Both the position numbers and the translations under genes were made by a program. This document shows, piece by piece, positions 35,260-44,521 of a stretch of 64,000 nucleotides of DNA. The notes beneath the pieces were generated by a model. It worked only from the letters and a program-made list of their open reading frames with translations. It had not been told where the DNA came from and ran no database searches. The stretch is from Paractinoplanes brasiliensis (GTDB lineage Bacteria > Actinomycetota > Actinomycetes > Mycobacteriales > Micromonosporaceae): the NCBI RefSeq assembly GCF_004362215.1, contig NZ_SNWR01000001.1, positions 5,996,001 to 6,060,000 on the forward strand, in the 5' to 3' direction. Every line of letters begins with the position of its first letter. Positions within the stretch are counted from its first letter, which is position 1.

Positions 35260-35472
35260 TCACTCGGGCCGGTAGCCGGGTGAGTCGCCGGCCACGTCAC
35301 GGGTGTTGTAGCCGGCGCGGTGGACCTCTGAGGGCTGCGAGCCCTCGTCACGATTGCCGCGCTTGTCCTCCGGCGCGAGATCGCCCTGGTCGTCCACAGG
35401 CTGCTCGATCGAGTGGCCGGGCGGCCGCAGGGATGCCGCGTACGCGGTGGTGCCGTCGGGTTCATCAGTCAT
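35260..35472 (-). CDS. Small hydrophilic protein, hypothetical
   Basis: 70 aa from the ATG at 35472 (TDEPDGTTAYAASLRPPGHS ... ending DVAGDSPGYRPE). Charged, proline-containing, without hydrophobic segments, probably disordered. Terminator-like structure follows it. The frame extends further upstream but the additional residues look random. Divergent from the 93-aa gene. Only moderate confidence that it is translated. Confidence 0.5.
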   Translation of the reverse strand: MTDEPDGTTAYAASLRPPGHSIEQPVDDQGDLAPEDKRGNRDEGSQPSEVHRAGYNTRDVAGDSPGYRPE

Positions 35473-35542
35473 CCCGTACGGGTTCCCGGGGCTTTGCCGG
35501 GCAAACAGGCATGCTCGTCCGTTCGCCGGGAAAGCGGACGTC

Positions 35543-35824
35543 GTGAACGCTGTCGCCGCTTCGAGTGAATGGATCGCGCCGGACGGGGTGCGGCAGCCGG
35601 GCGGGGAGGTGCACGCCTGGCGCCAGGGCACCAACCAGACGGTGTGCGGGCTGCAGCTGAGCCGCACCCGGTTGCGGCGGTTCCCGCATGTGCCGTTCGA
35701 CTTCCGCGCCACCGACATGGTCACCCCGGAAGATCAGGTACGGCACATCTGCCCGCGCTGCGTGGCGGCCACTTCGAAGCGCGGGCAGTCGAAGAGCTGG
35801 ACCCGGGTGTCGCCCAGACCGTGA
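35543..35824 (+). CDS. Small conserved hypothetical protein with CxxC
   Basis: 93 aa from the GTG at 35543. EVHAWRQGTNQTVCGLQLSRTRLRRFPHVPFDF and HICPRCVAATSKRGQSKSW: a Cys in NQTVCGLQLS and the HxCPRC pair suggest a small zinc-binding site. Comparable short proteins are common and uncharacterised in actinobacteria. Its last codons overlap an antisense oxidoreductase remnant. Confidence 0.65.
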   Translation: MNAVAASSEWIAPDGVRQPGGEVHAWRQGTNQTVCGLQLSRTRLRRFPHVPFDFRATDMVTPEDQVRHICPRCVAATSKRGQSKSWTRVSPRP

Positions 35825-35880
35825 TCACCAGCTTGCCGACGGTGTGCTCCCGGGGAAAGCCGGTGAGAGCCTGAACGGCC
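35812..35880 (-). pseudogene. C-terminal tip of a zinc-type alcohol dehydrogenase/quinone oxidoreductase
   Basis: The minus strand reads VQALTGFPREHTVGKLVITV, the terminal A-x-x-x...x-x-x-GK-[LV]-V-[IL]-T-V motif of NADP-dependent MDR oxidoreductases. No upstream portion of such a gene is visible before 36143. The remaining intergenic bases (35881-36143) show nothing else. Confidence 0.35.
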
Positions 35881-36143
35881 TGCTACGGGATCGGCGGGTT
35901 GGCGAGGGTGCAGCTTTCGGGTCGGCTACGGCCGGAGGGTGCCCGGCCGCTGCCGCATCCCGCGCCCGGTGCCGGGTCCGCGGCTGAATCCGAACTTGAG
36001 TTGCCACGGGACGACTCCTGCGTAACCACCGGGAACATCCCGTGGTCGCGCTACGGCCTTTCGTGGCGATCAGCTTGCGTTGCGCCTCGGGTTGATGATG
36101 GTGCTTCTGCTGCGCCCGACGTGGCGTACGGGAAAGGGGGTTT

Positions 36144-36803
36144 TTACTCGATGCTGCTCAGCGCCTTGATCACCGGGGCGTAGAGGCGGGTTTTGATGGT
36201 TTCGAGTGTGGGGCCGGCCTTGGCGATGTGGGTGGCGGCCAGCTCGATGGCGGCGCTCAGCAGCTCGGACTCGGGGAGGGCCCGGTCGACGATCTGGCGT
36301 TCGGCTGCCTCGGCGCCGCCGAAGCGACGGGCCAGGATCATGGCCTCGTGCGCGGCCTGCGGGGTCAGGCGCGACTGGATGAGAGCGGACATTCCGGGGG
36401 TGAACGGGATGTTGATGTCGGCTTCGGGCAAGCACCAGAAGCCGCGGTCGGCGCGCATGAGGCGCACGTCGTGGGCGAGCGAGAGCATGGCGCCGGCGGC
36501 GAACGTGTGGCCCTGCAGGGCGGCGACCGTGACGAGTGGCAAGGTCAACACGCGGGTGAGCAGGGCCTGGACGCGTACGCCGTAGTCGGTGAACCGCTCG
36601 GGATGCTCCATCAGCCACTCGAGGTCGAGGCCGTTGGACCAGAACTTGCCGGTGGCCTTTGTGACGAGAGCGCGAGGTTCGTCGTTTTTCTCGACCTCGT
36701 CGAGAAGGGACTCGAGCTCGGTCAACCAGTCGGGGTGGAACCGGTTCTCGCTGTCGCCGAGATCGAGGACGTAGACCGCATCGTGGCGTTCGAGTGCAGG
36801 CAT
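36144..36803 (-). CDS. Enoyl-CoA hydratase/isomerase family protein
   Basis: 219 aa from the ATG at 36803, which has a clear GGAGGA. Crotonase fold: oxyanion-hole regions TGKFWSNGLDLEW and LQGHTFAAGAMLSLAHDVRLM, then RGFWCLPEADINIPFTPGM, where the Glu in PEADI is at the position used for catalysis in delta3,delta2-enoyl-CoA isomerases. It probably acts on an enoyl-CoA in fatty-acid oxidation. Length is slightly short for the family (about 250). A TetR-type palindrome lies just upstream. Confidence 0.88.
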   Translation of the reverse strand: MPALERHDAVYVLDLGDSENRFHPDWLTELESLLDEVEKNDEPRALVTKATGKFWSNGLDLEWLMEHPERFTDYGVRVQALLTRVLTLPLVTVAALQGHTFAAGAMLSLAHDVRLMRADRGFWCLPEADINIPFTPGMSALIQSRLTPQAAHEAMILARRFGGAEAAERQIVDRALPESELLSAAIELAATHIAKAGPTLETIKTRLYAPVIKALSSIE

Positions 36804-36818
36804 GGCAGCTCCTCCGAG

Positions 36819-36834
36819 GTTACTAGCCGGTAAC
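36819..36834. promoter_or_regulatory. Palindromic operator upstream of the crotonase gene
   Basis: GTTAC-TAGCCG-GTAAC, 16 bp, 16 bp upstream of the crotonase start and 77 bp upstream of cmk. The TTAC...GTAA form is like TetR-family operators of actinobacterial fatty-acid genes. The cognate regulator is not in this window. Confidence 0.45.
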
Positions 36835-36910
36835 ATACCCTAGTTCGTCGCTCCGCGGCAGGGCGGGCACAATGGGAGGGTTGGTCGGGCAGGCAAACCT
36901 TGGAGGAACG

Positions 36911-37591
36911 GTGGCGGAAGAAGCACGGCCGGAAAAGTGCGTGGTCGCGGTCGACGGCCCCTCCGGTTCCGGCAAGTCCACCGTTTCCCGGCGGCTGGCC
37001 ACCAGGGTCGACGGCGTCTACCTCGACACCGGCGCCATGTACCGGGCCGTGACCTGGGCCGTTCTGCAGGCCGGCGTCGACCTCAACGACCCGGACGCCA
37101 TCGCGAAGATCGCGCTCGAGACCGAGCTGTCGATCGGCACCGACCCGGCGGCGCCGCACTTCGCGGCCAACGGCACCAACGTCGACGAGCCCATCCGCGG
37201 CGTCGAGGTCACCCAGGCCGTGTCGGCCGTCGCCGCCGTGCCCGCCGTCCGCAAGCACCTCGTGGCCCTACAGCAGGCGATCATCGCCGGGCAGCCGCGC
37301 ATCATCGTCGAGGGCCGCGACATCGCCACCGTCGTCGCCCCCGACGCCGACCTCAAGGTCTACCTGACCGCCTCCTCGGCCGCGCGCGCTCAGCGCCGCA
37401 GCGCCGAGGACGCCTCCGACGTGAAGGCGACCGAGGCCGACCTGGCCCGGCGCGACAAGCTCGACTCGACGCGTAAGGCCGACCCGCTGAAGCTCGCCGA
37501 CGACGCCATCGAGGTCGACACGACCGGCATCGGCATCGACGAGGTCGTCACCTACGTTTTGAATCTTTTGAACAGCAAGGTGAAGTCGTGA
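36911..37591 (+). CDS. cmk: Cytidylate kinase
   Basis: 226 aa from the GTG at 36911 (GGAGG 4 nt upstream); the longer in-frame ATG at 36872 lacks support. P-loop DGPSGSGKSTVSRRLA near residue 15, then DTGAMYRAVTWAVLQ, RIIVEGRDIATVV and the Lid RRSAEDAS. It phosphorylates CMP and dCMP with ATP. Its stop overlaps the der start by 4 bp, the classical cmk-der pair. Confidence 0.95.
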   Translation: MAEEARPEKCVVAVDGPSGSGKSTVSRRLATRVDGVYLDTGAMYRAVTWAVLQAGVDLNDPDAIAKIALETELSIGTDPAAPHFAANGTNVDEPIRGVEVTQAVSAVAAVPAVRKHLVALQQAIIAGQPRIIVEGRDIATVVAPDADLKVYLTASSAARAQRRSAEDASDVKATEADLARRDKLDSTRKADPLKLADDAIEVDTTGIGIDEVVTYVLNLLNSKVKS

Positions 37592-38973
37592 GTGAAGTCC
37601 CTTCGGCCGTTCTGTCCGAGGACTCCGATGCCGGCCCGGCCCCCGTCGTAGCCGTCGTCGGCCGCCCCAACGTGGGCAAATCCACCCTGGTCAACCGCAT
37701 CATCGGCCGCCGTCAGGCCGTCGTGGAGGATGTCCCCGGCGTCACCCGCGACCGGGTGCCGTACGACGCGCAGTGGAACGGTCGCCGCTTCACGGTGGTC
37801 GACACCGGCGGCTGGGAACCCGACGCTCGCGACAGGGCGGCGGCGATTGCCGCTCAGGCTGAGATCGCTGTGCAGACCGCTGACGTGGTCGTGTTCGTCG
37901 TCGACGTGTCCGTGGGCGCGACCGATGTCGACGAGGCCGCGGTGAAGATGCTGCGCCGGTCGCACAAACCGGTCATTCTGGTCGCGAACAAGGCTGACAA
38001 CAACGCGCTCGAGCTTGAGGCTGTTTCGCTGTGGTCGTTGGGGCTGGGGGAACCGCACCCGATCTCGGCTCTGCACGGCCGGGGTTCCGGTGACCTGCTG
38101 GACGACATCCTCGACGCGCTTCCCGAACCTCCCCCGATCGTGGAGGGCGGGCCTCGCGGGCCGCGGCGGGTTGCGCTGGTCGGGCGGCCCAACGTGGGCA
38201 AGTCGTCGCTGCTCAACCGGGTGTCCAAGGAGGAGCGGGCGGTCGTCGACTCCGTTGCGGGCACGACCGTTGACCCTGTCGACAGCCTCGTGGAGATGGA
38301 CGGGGAGCTGTGGCAGTTCGTCGACACCGCCGGGCTTCGCAAGAGGGTCAATCAGGCTTCCGGTACGGAGTACTACGCGTCCCTGCGTACGGCGGGTGCT
38401 GTCGAAGCGGCCGAGGTTGCGGTAGTGCTGCTGGACTCCGCCGAACCCATCTCCGAGCAGGACCAGCGGGTGCTGACCCAGGTCGTCGAGGCCGGCAAGG
38501 CGCTGGTGATCGCCTTCAACAAGTGGGACCTGGTGGATGCGGATCGCCGGTTCTACCTCGACAAGGAGATCGACCGCGAACTCAAGCGGATCCCGTGGGC
38601 AGTGCGAGTCAACATCTCGGCGAAAACGGGGCGGGCTGTCGACAAGCTGGCTCCTGCCCTTCGCCGCGCTCTGGCTTCCTGGGAGCAGCGGGTTCCCACC
38701 GGTGCCCTCAACCAGTGGCTGACCGCTTTGACCCAGGCCACCCCCCATCCCGTACGGGGTGGACGTGCGCCCCGCATCTTGTTCGCCACTCAGGCCGGCG
38801 TGGCGCCGCCTCGGTTCGTGCTCTTCACTACCGGGCCGCTGGACGCCGGCTACCAGCGGTTTGTCGAGCGCAAGCTGCGCGAGGAGTTCGGTTTCGAGGG
38901 GTCACCGATCGAGGTGTCCGTGAAGCCGCGCAAGAAGACGGGGCCGGGGGGTCGGGGCAAGGCCCACGGGTAG
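37588..38973 (+). CDS. der: Ribosome-assembly GTPase Der (EngA)
   Basis: 461 aa. Two tandem G domains: GRPNVGKSTLVNRI with DTGGWEP and NKAD in the first, GRPNVGKSSLLNRV with DTAGLRKR and NKWD in the second. A C-terminal KH-like domain ends in a Lys/Gly-rich tail. Der is required for 50S maturation. The N-terminal 18 residues before the first P-loop are family-typical for actinobacteria. Confidence 0.96.
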   Translation: MSEVPSAVLSEDSDAGPAPVVAVVGRPNVGKSTLVNRIIGRRQAVVEDVPGVTRDRVPYDAQWNGRRFTVVDTGGWEPDARDRAAAIAAQAEIAVQTADVVVFVVDVSVGATDVDEAAVKMLRRSHKPVILVANKADNNALELEAVSLWSLGLGEPHPISALHGRGSGDLLDDILDALPEPPPIVEGGPRGPRRVALVGRPNVGKSSLLNRVSKEERAVVDSVAGTTVDPVDSLVEMDGELWQFVDTAGLRKRVNQASGTEYYASLRTAGAVEAAEVAVVLLDSAEPISEQDQRVLTQVVEAGKALVIAFNKWDLVDADRRFYLDKEIDRELKRIPWAVRVNISAKTGRAVDKLAPALRRALASWEQRVPTGALNQWLTALTQATPHPVRGGRAPRILFATQAGVAPPRFVLFTTGPLDAGYQRFVERKLREEFGFEGSPIEVSVKPRKKTGPGGRGKAHG

Positions 38974-39022
38974 GGCTTGCTAAGCTTTCAGAGTTGCCGC
39001 GCGGTGCTCAGCCGGGCGGCGG

Positions 39023-39097
<75 letters not shown>

Positions 39098-39103
39098 GTT
39101 GTG

Positions 39104-39128
39104 AAAGGCCAGCTCAGCTGGCCTTTTT
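39104..39128 (+). terminator. tRNA-Pro terminator supplied by the island
   Basis: AAAGGCCAGC/GCTGGCCTTT, 10-bp perfect stem, 3-nt loop, continuing in TT. It lies just inside attL, whereas a different strong terminator follows attR. Confidence 0.85.
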
Positions 39129-39177
39129 CATTTCCCGCCGTGAATGCCTCCGGATCTTCGCGACACGCATTTTTGCC

Positions 39178-39413
39178 CGAACGCGCGTACGGTTTACCGA
39201 ATCGTCGTTGATCGCGTCCCTCCTGCCGGCCTATGGGGGAGTGCAGCGTCCGGTCTCCACGTGAGCGCGTGCATCCCGGCAGTGGCGTTGACCAGGCATT
39301 CCCTCCCGTGATCCGTCGGCAACCGGTGTGTGGCTGCGACCTCCGGTATCACTGTCATTCGATGTCCACTCAGGATGATCAGGACACATCAATGACACGA
39401 ACGCGCGTACGGT
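39178..39413. repeat. Left-end structure: 16-bp direct repeats plus 45-bp palindrome
   Basis: CGAACGCGCGTACGGT is found at 39178-39193 and 39398-39413. Directly abutting the second copy is an interrupted inverted repeat, TGTCATT (39353-39359) and GATGTCC facing GGACACATC and AATGACA (39391-39397). These may be integrase arm or regulatory sites. The rest of 39129-39903 shows no gene; a perfect CCGGCGCC/GGCGCCGG hairpin sits at 39755-39775. Confidence 0.5.
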
Positions 39414-39903
39414 GATCTTGGCCTGGCTGCCCGGGTGCAGTCCGTAGCCAGTGGGCACGAATGCCTGCCTGTTGCCTACCAGTGGGCTGCGTTCAGGCCA
39501 CCGGCATCTGTCTCGGTCCTCGTGTCGGCGGCTCGAACCGCGCCCCGGCATGGTGCAGATCGCCCGTGCGGTTGTCCTGACCATGACTTCATGATCCTGT
39601 GCGGTGGCGGGCCTCGGAAGTGGTCTGCGGTGGTCTCCGGTGGTCCCGGGACCCTCGCCGTTGCGGCGGCTGAACGCCATCCAGCCGTTGGCGATGCTGG
39701 CGTTGGTGCTGTGGGGCGTGAACCAGGTGGCGGGTGGCGGGAGGGCGAGCCGGACCGGCGCCCGAAAGGCGCCGGCTACAAAAGGGCGATGTCAAGGCCG
39801 GTGGTCCCGTCGTCTGTCGCTGGGATGGCGGCATCCGACCAACGGGCGCCGTTACGTCCTCACGCCTACGCTGATCATCCGCGACAGCGTCGCGCCGCAG
39901 CCA

Positions 39904-40170
39904 TCACCGGAGAACTCGTAGCCAAGTCAAAATTACCCAGGCGACCTGGTCGACCGACACATCCACCCCGGACCGACGCAATGCTGCTTCGAGGCGGTAT
40001 GGATGCACTTTCCAGCGTCCGAGCCGCCTCGTCCGCCTCCTCGCGGATTCGATGATCGCGGCCGTGACTTCCGAGGAGGGCGGCTCGGCCATCGCGTCGG
40101 CCAACTCCCGCATGGTCGGCAGCGGCAGGCCGAGGTGTACCAGTTTTCCGGTCTCGTCGTCGTAAACCAT
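39904..40170 (-). CDS. Small hypothetical island protein
   Basis: 88 aa from the ATG at 40170, preceded on the minus strand by AAAGGGGG. VYDDETGKLVHLGLPLPTM then helical ELADAMAEPPSSEVTAAIIESARRRTRRLGRW and a C-terminal LEAALRRSGVDVSVDQVAWVIL. The first strand-turn (DDETGKLVHLG) looks like a short beta hairpin. No family is recognised. Nearest gene to attL. Confidence 0.55.
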   Translation of the reverse strand: MVYDDETGKLVHLGLPLPTMRELADAMAEPPSSEVTAAIIESARRRTRRLGRWKVHPYRLEAALRRSGVDVSVDQVAWVILTWLRVLR

Positions 40171-40319
40171 GCGCACCCCCTTTCTCGACGCTAGGAACCG
40201 CCGTGGGTGCGGGTCTACGACGGATGCCCGGTCCTGGTTCTGCCAGGTTCTGGCGTACCCGTGCCACCGCCGCGCCCGGAAGCCTGTGCGGGATGATCCT
40301 TGGGGTCGGAGACGCGGCC

Positions 40320-40946
40320 ATGGTCCGACGCTGCGGGAGAAAGGATCAGGCCACGGCACGTGTTGCGGTCGTCGATCCCCTGCCGATCTACCGGGAGGGC
40401 GTCGTTACCGTGCTCGCCGCGGCCGGCCACCGCACAGAGACACCGGAAGACGTCGTCGAGTGGGCAGCCCAGCCCGCGTCCGCCCTAGTGCTGTTGACAA
40501 TGGCCGGCGCGCCGCAATGGCGGCTTCTCGCCCGCATGCGTGAGGTCCGGAGCGTGCCGCCTATCGTGGCCTTGATGGATGCAGCCTCCCCATGGGAGGG
40601 CGTTCGCGCCGTCCGGGCCGGCGCGCGCTCCGTCCTGCCACGCGACGTCGCACCGGACTCACTTCGGCTCACCGTGGAGGCCACCATGAACGGTCAGTCG
40701 GTGCTTCCGGCCGCGGTGGCCGGGCTCCTTGCCGCCGGTCCCGTGGCGGAGGCGGAAACCTTCCCACACGACCGAATCGGCTGGCTTAGCCAGTTGGCGG
40801 CGGGGGTGACCGTGGCCCACCTGGCCGCTGAGGCAGGCTATTCGGAGCGAGCAATGTTCCGGCTGCTGACCAGGCTGTACCGGGAAATGGGTGTGAACAA
40901 CCGCATGGAGGCCATCATGCGGGCCCGCGACCGCGGCTGGATTTAG
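40320..40946 (+). CDS. LuxR/NarL-like regulator with degenerate receiver
   Basis: 208 aa from the ATG at 40320 (GGAG upstream; ATG 40293 is an alternative). ARVAVVDPLPIYREGVVTVLAAAGH resembles the start of a response-regulator receiver, and later AVRAGARSVLPRDVAPDSL resembles its alpha4-beta5 end. The phospho-acceptor Asp position reads LVLLTMAG, so phosphorylation is unlikely. The C-terminus QLAAGVTVAHLAAEAGYSERAMFRLLTRLYREMGVNNRMEAIMRARDRGWI is a LuxR-type helix-turn-helix. Its stop overlaps that of the convergent giant ATPase gene, and it may control island genes. Confidence 0.75.
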   Translation: MVRRCGRKDQATARVAVVDPLPIYREGVVTVLAAAGHRTETPEDVVEWAAQPASALVLLTMAGAPQWRLLARMREVRSVPPIVALMDAASPWEGVRAVRAGARSVLPRDVAPDSLRLTVEATMNGQSVLPAAVAGLLAAGPVAEAETFPHDRIGWLSQLAAGVTVAHLAAEAGYSERAMFRLLTRLYREMGVNNRMEAIMRARDRGWI

Positions 40947-43900
40947 GGATCTTCCAGGGCCCGGATCGCCGGCTCGAGCAGACCCGGGTGGCCATCCGGC
41001 GGTTCAAGCGTCTTGAGCAGGAAAACCAATCGGGTGACCAGGCCGGGGGCGTGCGGACGCCGCGGCAAGTCTCTCATCCGGAACGATCGGACGGCCGCCT
41101 CGACGTCGCCGCGGCCTTCGACCGCCAGACCGCACTGCGCTAAGCCACGCATGTGCCGGGCGCCGAAGTCGCCCGGTCCGCTTTCGATACGCAGGCCGCC
41201 GATTGTGTCGCGTATCCCTATGTCGAGCGCGATGCGTGCCTCGGCCTCCTCCAGCAGCTTGTCGAAATGCCGGCCAGCCGCACGGCGATCGCCGGTCAGC
41301 CGGGCGGTCAGCGCCAGGAGCCCATGCACGATGAGATGCCGGCCCTTCCCCCGGTAGCGGTCGGCCCGCACAATCTCCTGGGCCGCTTCCGGAAAGCGTC
41401 CGGCTCGCAGGTAGGCAACGCACAAGGTTGTGCGTGCCTGAAGCAGGACCGCGCGGTCGTGCACCCGATGCGCGAGCTCAGCCGCGTCGCGGGCCGCCGC
41501 CACCACCTCCACAACCTTCCCGTCGGCGAGCCTCTCGACGAGACGCAAATCGGCCAGCCCATCCAAGTACACGGCACGGTGCCAGTCCTCGCCGCCCTTG
41601 GCCAGCAGACGCGCCTTCTCCAGCCACTGGTGGGCCTTCCCCAGGTCCTCCTGTTCAGCGTGCCAGCGCGACAGGCGCGCCGCCAGACCGACCGCGGTCG
41701 TCCGACCATCCGCATCCGCGCTCGTCTCGCCGAAGTCCGCGGAGGACGAGATTTCGTACGCCTCGGTGGCCCGATCGATCGCGTCGGTGAACTCACCCCG
41801 GCGCCGATGACAGTCGGCCAGTCCGGTCAGGGAGGCCGACATCGCCTCCGGATTGCGAGCCTCTTTCGCTTTCTCAAGGGCGTACTCGAAATTGCTCTGT
41901 GCAAGGTCGACGTCGTTGGCAGCCCATTGCATCGCGGCAAGGTCGGCGTGCAGCGCAGCCGCGACTTTCGGAGCGGCGTCCGGTCCGGCGAGCTTCAGCG
42001 CCCGCCCGTAGGCGATGCCTGCGAGATCAAGCTTGCCAAGGGCGACGTAGATGCCGCCGAGTGCCGTCTCGTTGGATGACGTTAGCTTTGGATCTCTAAT
42101 CCCCGCGCGAACTCGTTCTCGCTGGCGCCGCAGCCGGGTCGAGCAGTTCCACTTTTTCAACCAGCCATCGTCAAGCTCGGTAATCAGCTCGAGGGCGGAC
42201 GGGTACTCCTCCGCATCAAGCAGACATTCGAGCTCGGCGAGGTGATAACGAAGATCTTCGACCGAGCGCGGATCCTCGGCCCGGTAGGCCTCGAGGACCT
42301 CGGCAGCGTCGAAGTAGAGCTGTGAACGGTCCGGTTCCGGGATCAGTTCGACGATGGTGTCGGCGTCCGCGGGCGAGAGCCAGTACAGCCTTCCCTGCCG
42401 ACGAACGAGGTGCCGGTCAACGAGGTTCTTCAGTACCTGCCGCGATCGGGGCACGAGCTCCATAACCGCCTCGACGGGCACCGGGGTGCGGCACACGGCT
42501 AGCGCCTGCAGGACGCCGCGCGAGATCGGTGGCAACCGCCGCCGAGCATTCGTACGCAATCCTGGCGCTCCCTGGAGCAGCAGCTCGATCAGGTGGGCGG
42601 CCGGGCGGTGCCGGTGGTCTCGCAGACTCGCGATGAGCTCTGGCAGGGTCATGACACCTGCCTCGCAGACAGCCGCACACACGAGGACGCCGATGTGAGC
42701 GTTGCCTTCCGCGTAGTCACGAAGGTTCCGCAGCTCAGCGTCCGACACGTTGAGGTAGCGACCAATGCGCGGGTCGACCTCCCGAAGCAGGTCGAGGAAA
42801 TCAAACTGTGCGAGGGCGGGCACCACGACCGGGTCGTCGGGCCACGAGGGCACCGCCGAAAGCACGGCGCCGTGCCGCGTTTCCAGCACCACTGACACGC
42901 GGTGGCCCGGCTCGGCGTCGAGCATGTCGAAGGCGTCGGCCAGGTTCGGGTCATCGACTTGATGGGTGTGGTCGTCGAGCAGGTTCTCCGCGTTCTCAAC
43001 GGTCACGACGACCGGCGTGTCCTTCAACCGGTCGAGCGCGGACTCGAGCAGCACCAGCTCGGATCCGCGTCTGGCCGGCTCCTCACCGCCGCTGATCAGC
43101 TCGACGAGCGTGCGGAGATCCAGGCGCCGATCCGCGGTGGCTCGCAGCCGGTGCACCCGCGGCGGGTGCTCGTTCCCGCTCTTCGCACTGAGACTCCCGA
43201 TGACGACATCGATCAACTTGGTCTTGCCGACGCCCCGCTCGCCCTCGACGGACACGACGCCGTACGGCCCGTACGTCAGGCGGTCGGCCAGCGCTTCGCG
43301 CTCGTGGAACCGATCGATGATCTGGAGCCCGGTCGACGGCGTCCCCGGGACCGAACCCTTCCGCTCGTTCTGGATCTCGGTGAAGCTCTTCGCCGCGGCC
43401 ATTGCAAGGTCGTAGCACCAGCGCCGAGCCTCTTCCGGATCATTGGTGCGAGGGTCCCGACCTACATGGCGCAGGGCGACTCCGACCAACGCCAGCAGGC
43501 ATTGCTCACGCCAGTGCCCGGCGAACCCCTTGCGTTTGGGGAAACTGGCGGCACAGGCACTGTGGACCGCCCGGCTGAGATCGGCGAAGTCTCGCACATT
43601 GCCGGACAGGCCGTCCTGATCCGGGTCGACGATGGCCTTGATGATCTCTGCACGCTCACACGGCCGCCCGTCGAAGTCGTCAAGCGCCATCGCGACCAGC
43701 AGATGCATCGGGTCGCGAGCCAGCACGGCCTTGTCGTTGAAGTGGTCGTAGTCGATGAGCTGGAAGTCAGCCGACTTCACTGACGGCACGGCCGGGATGA
43801 GGATGTTGCGCGTGTTGAGGTCACCGTGGGCGTGACCGACGAACAGCCCCGGAATGAGCCGGCGACCGGCGTCGCCGGCCAGCAAAGACACCGGTCCGGC

Positions 43901-44461
43901 ATCGAGCCCGTCGTCGACCTTACGGATCCATCGCAGCGCCCGACTCCGTCGGTGTCCGACGATGCCGCCGACCACGGACCGCACCGAGCGCGCTTCGGGC
44001 TGGGGCTCACCCTCGTTCCACTCGCCGACCACGGATTTCACTATCTTGTGATAGTCAATCGAGCGTCCCTTTTTCCGCAGGTCCTTGAGGGACCACAGCG
44101 CTTCAAGGTTGTCCCCGGCTACACGCATGAACACAGCACGCCAGCCGCCACCCAGGTCGATCGCCCCTTTCTCGACCTTGGTCAGATGCTGCCGGACGAA
44201 ATCGTTGCGCACAGTAAGCGCACGGCGCAACTGCGTCGCCTGCCGCTCGGTGCAGAACTTGAGGATGCGGTGATCAACGTTCGGATCCCGCCGGATGACG
44301 CTGGCCACCGGACTGCCGCTACGCCCGGCATCGAACCATCGCTGGTGCTCCAGGCTGTACTCGGACCCTCTCTCCAGCTCCCTCTGCAGGGCGTCGATGA
44401 GGTCACGATGATCCCTGCCGGAGCCCTGCAACCATTGCTGTAGATCGATGAGTTGCCCCAT
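40943..44461 (-). CDS. Phosphotransferase-like/STAND NTPase/TPR protein
   Basis: 1172 aa from the ATG at 44461 (a TTG seven codons upstream is possible). Three parts. (1) Residues about 100-265 look like an aminoglycoside-phosphotransferase/choline-kinase fold, with the catalytic loop GHAHGDLNTRNIL (about 209-221) and metal-binding QLIDYDHF (about 234-241). (2) A STAND-type P-loop module, with VVSVEGERGVGKTKLIDVV (Walker A about 408-414) and PVVVTVENAENLLDD (Walker B about 483-497), then a winged-helix-like region. (3) From about 780 to 1120, TPR-like repeats (KLDLAGIAYGRALKLAG, NFEYALEKAKEARN, RATEAYEISSSAD). This is a sensor-switch-effector layout. Divergent by 60 bp from a membrane-protein gene. 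Probably a defence protein; target unknown. Confidence 0.8.
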   Translation of the reverse strand: MGQLIDLQQWLQGSGRDHRDLIDALQRELERGSEYSLEHQRWFDAGRSGSPVASVIRRDPNVDHRILKFCTERQATQLRRALTVRNDFVRQHLTKVEKGAIDLGGGWRAVFMRVAGDNLEALWSLKDLRKKGRSIDYHKIVKSVVGEWNEGEPQPEARSVRSVVGGIVGHRRSRALRWIRKVDDGLDAGPVSLLAGDAGRRLIPGLFVGHAHGDLNTRNILIPAVPSVKSADFQLIDYDHFNDKAVLARDPMHLLVAMALDDFDGRPCERAEIIKAIVDPDQDGLSGNVRDFADLSRAVHSACAASFPKRKGFAGHWREQCLLALVGVALRHVGRDPRTNDPEEARRWCYDLAMAAAKSFTEIQNERKGSVPGTPSTGLQIIDRFHEREALADRLTYGPYGVVSVEGERGVGKTKLIDVVIGSLSAKSGNEHPPRVHRLRATADRRLDLRTLVELISGGEEPARRGSELVLLESALDRLKDTPVVVTVENAENLLDDHTHQVDDPNLADAFDMLDAEPGHRVSVVLETRHGAVLSAVPSWPDDPVVVPALAQFDFLDLLREVDPRIGRYLNVSDAELRNLRDYAEGNAHIGVLVCAAVCEAGVMTLPELIASLRDHRHRPAAHLIELLLQGAPGLRTNARRRLPPISRGVLQALAVCRTPVPVEAVMELVPRSRQVLKNLVDRHLVRRQGRLYWLSPADADTIVELIPEPDRSQLYFDAAEVLEAYRAEDPRSVEDLRYHLAELECLLDAEEYPSALELITELDDGWLKKWNCSTRLRRQRERVRAGIRDPKLTSSNETALGGIYVALGKLDLAGIAYGRALKLAGPDAAPKVAAALHADLAAMQWAANDVDLAQSNFEYALEKAKEARNPEAMSASLTGLADCHRRRGEFTDAIDRATEAYEISSSADFGETSADADGRTTAVGLAARLSRWHAEQEDLGKAHQWLEKARLLAKGGEDWHRAVYLDGLADLRLVERLADGKVVEVVAAARDAAELAHRVHDRAVLLQARTTLCVAYLRAGRFPEAAQEIVRADRYRGKGRHLIVHGLLALTARLTGDRRAAGRHFDKLLEEAEARIALDIGIRDTIGGLRIESGPGDFGARHMRGLAQCGLAVEGRGDVEAAVRSFRMRDLPRRPHAPGLVTRLVFLLKTLEPPDGHPGLLEPAIRALEDP

Positions 44462-44521
44462 GAGCGACAATGTAGACGGCAATAAATATCAACTGAATCG
44501 GCCAAACGACGGGAGGATTTC

